This document shows, one piece after another, positions 5,612-7,746 of a stretch of 7,746 nucleotides of DNA; the first letter of the stretch is position 1, and each line of letters starts with the position of its first letter. The DNA is taken from positions 1 to 7,746 of the forward strand of contig JAKJCD010000021.1 of NCBI GenBank assembly GCA_022706625.1, written 5' to 3'. The notes under the pieces are model-generated. The model did no database searches. It saw only the letters and a program-made list of their open reading frames with translations, and was not told the origin of the DNA. The translations under genes were made by a program, and so were the position numbers. This stretch comes from Bacillota bacterium. Lineage in GTDB: Bacteria; Bacillota; Clostridia; Peptostreptococcales; Anaerovoracaceae.

Positions 5612-7390
5612 GTGAACCAGGGTAGAATAGTGAAAGTATCCGGCCCGTTGGTCGTAGCCGAGGGCATGCAGAATGCCGATATGTTCGACGTTGTTCGGGT
5701 AGGAGATCAGGGACTTATCGGTGAGATCATAGAAATGAGGGGGGATGCAGCCTCCATTCAGGTATATGAAGAAACCGCAGGATTGGGACCGGGGACAAAA
5801 GTCGTCAGTACCGGAGTGCCCTTGTCCGTGGAACTGGGGCCCGGCATGATAGAAAGCATTTATGACGGGATACAAAGACCTCTTACGGAAATACTTGAAC
5901 TCACAGGACCCAATATCAAAAGAGGCATAGATGTAAAACCTCTTTCCCGGGATAAAAGATGGACTTTCGTTCCCACTAAGGAAGCCGGTCAACAGGTTGA
6001 ACCGGGAGACATCATAGGAACCGTACAGGAAACAGTCATAGTTGAACTGAGGATTATGGTCCCTCATGGAATAAAAGGTGTGATCAAGGAAATCAGAGCA
6101 GGAGATTTCACCGTTGAGGATGTGGTCTGCGTAGTTGAAAAGGAAGACGGCACTTTAGCAGATATAACCATGATGCAGAAATGGCCGGTTCGCCGAGGGA
6201 GACCCTATAAAGAGAAATTAGTCCCGGAGATGCCCCTTCTGACAGGGCAGAGAGTCATTGACACCCTGTTTCCTATAGCAAAAGGCGGCGTTGCGGCAGT
6301 TCCCGGCCCATTCGGAAGCGGCAAGACCGTCGTGCAGCATCAGCTGGCCAAGTGGGCCGATGCGGATATAGTTGTCTATATCGGCTGCGGAGAGCGGGGC
6401 AATGAGATGACGGATGTTTTGATGGAATTCCCAGAACTCAAAGACCCTAAATCCGGCGAACCGCTGATGAAGAGGACCGTTCTTATCGCAAACACCTCAG
6501 ACATGCCTGTAGCTGCCAGAGAAGCCTCTATCTATACAGGTATAACTATTGCGGAATACTACAGGGATATGGGCTATTCCGTAGCCCTGATGGCCGATTC
6601 CACATCAAGGTGGGCAGAGGCCCTCAGAGAAATGTCCGGACGGCTGGAGGAAATGCCCGGGGAAGAGGGCTATCCCGCATATCTCGCATCCCGGCTGGCT
6701 CAATTCTACGAGAGAGCCGGCAGGGTCGTAAATCTGGGGTCCGACGGACGGGAAGGCGCGCTTTCTGCCATTGGTGCCGTATCCCCTCCCGGAGGAGATA
6801 TATCCGAGCCTGTCTCACAGGCCACCCTTCGTATTGTAAAGGTGTTCTGGAGTCTTGATGCTGCCCTTGCTTATGCCAGGCACTTCCCTGCCATCAACTG
6901 GCTTTCCAGCTATTCCCTCTATATCGATCGCCTCTCAAAATGGTTTAGCGACAATGTAGATAAGGAATTCCCCTTGTTAAGGAGCCAAACCATGAAGCTC
7001 CTCCAGGAAGAGGCGGAACTGCAGGAAATCGTCCAGCTGGTAGGTGTGGATGCCCTGTCATTCCAAGATCAATTCAAGCTTGAAGCCTGTAAATCAATCC
7101 GGGAAGACTATCTGCATCAGAACGCTTTTCACGAAATAGACACTTATGCTTCAATGAACAAGCAATATAAATTGCTTAAGCTTATTATGGAATATTACAA
7201 AAAAGGCAGCGATGCCATCGAAAAGGGAGCTGAGTACAAAGATTTGGTATCCATGCCCCTTCGTGAGGCTATAGGCCGGTTCAAATACATCGAAGAGGCG
7301 GAAACAGATAAGAGTTATGAAGCCCTGATGGAGGAACTGACCAAAGGCATACAGGATTTGATCAGCAAGGGAGGTGAGCAGGATGATTAA
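5612..7390 (+). CDS. ntpA: V-type ATPase catalytic subunit A
   Basis: A 592-residue catalytic ATPase subunit. Domains in order: N-terminal beta barrel (about 1-75), the V-type non-homologous bulge (about 110-190) that F-type beta lacks, the nucleotide-binding core, and a helical C-terminal domain. The P-loop GPFGSGKT spans 232-239 with K238. GCGERGNEM follows, with catalytic glutamate E261 and R262. Walker B aspartate D329 lies in ALMADSTSRW. PAINWLSSYS (426-435) fits the ATP synthase alpha/beta signature. K238 and E261 match the numbering I recall for E. hirae NtpA, supporting the GTG start at 5612 (MNQGRIVKVSGPLVVAEG) rather than GTG at 5600, which would add four residues and overlap its own ribosome binding site. 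The TAA overlaps the ntpB ATG by eight bases. All key residues are present, so the subunit should be active. Confidence 0.96.
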   Translation: MNQGRIVKVSGPLVVAEGMQNADMFDVVRVGDQGLIGEIIEMRGDAASIQVYEETAGLGPGTKVVSTGVPLSVELGPGMIESIYDGIQRPLTEILELTGPNIKRGIDVKPLSRDKRWTFVPTKEAGQQVEPGDIIGTVQETVIVELRIMVPHGIKGVIKEIRAGDFTVEDVVCVVEKEDGTLADITMMQKWPVRRGRPYKEKLVPEMPLLTGQRVIDTLFPIAKGGVAAVPGPFGSGKTVVQHQLAKWADADIVVYIGCGERGNEMTDVLMEFPELKDPKSGEPLMKRTVLIANTSDMPVAAREASIYTGITIAEYYRDMGYSVALMADSTSRWAEALREMSGRLEEMPGEEGYPAYLASRLAQFYERAGRVVNLGSDGREGALSAIGAVSPPGGDISEPVSQATLRIVKVFWSLDAALAYARHFPAINWLSSYSLYIDRLSKWFSDNVDKEFPLLRSQTMKLLQEEAELQEIVQLVGVDALSFQDQFKLEACKSIREDYLHQNAFHEIDTYASMNKQYKLLKLIMEYYKKGSDAIEKGAEYKDLVSMPLREAIGRFKYIEEAETDKSYEALMEELTKGIQDLISKGGEQDD

Positions 7391-7746
7391 AGAATACAGA
7401 ACGATATCCGAAGTTGCCGGCCCTCTGATGCTGGTTCGGGATGTGGAAAATGTGACCTACGATGAATTGGGTGAAATCGAACTGCAAAACGGCGAGACCC
7501 GTCAGTGCAAGGTGCTCGAGATCAATGGCAGCAATGCCCTTGTTCAGCTCTTCGAAAGCGCCGCAGGCATAAATCTTGCTGATAGCAAGGTGAGGTTCCT
7601 GGGCCGCGGGATCGAATTAGCTGTGTCGGAAGACATGCTGGGCCGTGTGTTTGACGGTTTCGGAAGACCCATAGACGGTGGAACGGAGATAATCGCCGAC
7701 AAGAGGATGGATATCAACGGCTTGCCCATGAACCCGGCAGCCAGGG
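7383..7746 (+). CDS. ntpB: V-type ATPase subunit B, N-terminal part only
   Basis: The first 121 residues of subunit B, the nucleotide-binding but non-catalytic partner of A in the hexamer; the remaining three quarters or so lie right of the window. The sequence opens MIKEYRTISEVAGPLMLV and continues through a beta-barrel domain with VLEINGSNALVQLFE. It then reads MLGRVFDGFGRPIDGG (85-100), the conserved link into the nucleotide-binding domain, and INGLPMNPAAR. The last phrase is typical of B and helps separate it from A and from F-type alpha. The ATG at 7383 lies inside the end of ntpA. It has an almost perfect AAGGGAGGTGA at 7367-7377, so efficient coupled translation with ntpA is likely. 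Partial by window edge, not by mutation. Confidence 0.95.
   Translation, partial: MIKEYRTISEVAGPLMLVRDVENVTYDELGEIELQNGETRQCKVLEINGSNALVQLFESAAGINLADSKVRFLGRGIELAVSEDMLGRVFDGFGRPIDGGTEIIADKRMDINGLPMNPAAR

Noticed and set aside
5552..6067. 171-codon open frame on the minus strand over the ntpG end and ntpA start
   Set aside because: It is antisense to the conserved N-terminal part of ntpA; the composition (rich in H, F, Y, C) is typical of a shadow frame.
5600..7390. F-type ATP synthase beta subunit for the large ATPase gene
   Set aside because: The long bulge region near residues 110-190, the length of about 592 residues and the ntpI/K/E/C/G context identify V-type subunit A.
1..7746. CRISPR array, insertion sequence, tRNA or attachment site
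   Set aside because: No spaced direct repeats, transposase fragments, terminal inverted repeats or tRNA-like cloverleaf were seen on either strand.

Overview
The window holds most of a bacterial V/A-type ATPase operon, preceded by the tail of a TRAP-transporter permease gene. All genes are on the + strand. Both ends are cut: the permease lacks its 5' part and the last gene (ntpB) lacks its 3' part. The proteins look most like those of anaerobic Bacillota (Clostridia and Enterococcus-type ntp operons). Gene order, strong AGGAGG-type ribosome binding sites and frequent GTG/TTG starts point the same way. This placement is an inference from family resemblance, not from a search.

Layout. Positions 3-458 encode the C-terminal 151 residues of a fused 4TM/12TM TRAP permease. 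Positions 459-792 are a 334-base gap without a convincing gene. It holds a good sigma-70-type promoter candidate (TTTACT, 17 bases, TATAAT at 657-685), several inverted repeats, and a GC-richer block around 508-600 that could be a structured leader. From 793 to the window end runs a tight operon: ntpF (stalk subunit, often called H), ntpI (a-type stator), ntpK (proteolipid), ntpE (stalk), ntpC (d-like), ntpG (subunit F), ntpA (catalytic) and ntpB (start only). Genes for D and any further subunits would be expected just beyond the right edge.

How the genes work together. ntpA and ntpB form the catalytic hexamer. ntpE and ntpF form the peripheral stalks. ntpG (with the unseen D) and ntpC form the central rotor shaft and its seat on the ring. 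ntpK forms the membrane ring, and ntpI supplies the stator arginine and the ion half-channels. The proteolipid carries every ligand of the Na+ site known from Enterococcus hirae NtpK (L62, T65, Q66, Q118, E147 here), so the enzyme is predicted to move Na+ rather than H+. TRAP permeases commonly run on Na+ gradients, so the neighbouring permease fits a sodium economy, although it appears to belong to a separate transcription unit.

Most of the window is an ordinary, intact operon. The points worth a second look are the leader region (a Na+-sensing RNA is a testable idea), the start of ntpA (GTG at 5612 is better supported than GTG at 5600), non-ATG starts in four of eight operon genes, 8-base gene overlaps that suggest translational coupling, and a hairpin spanning the ntpE stop codon.
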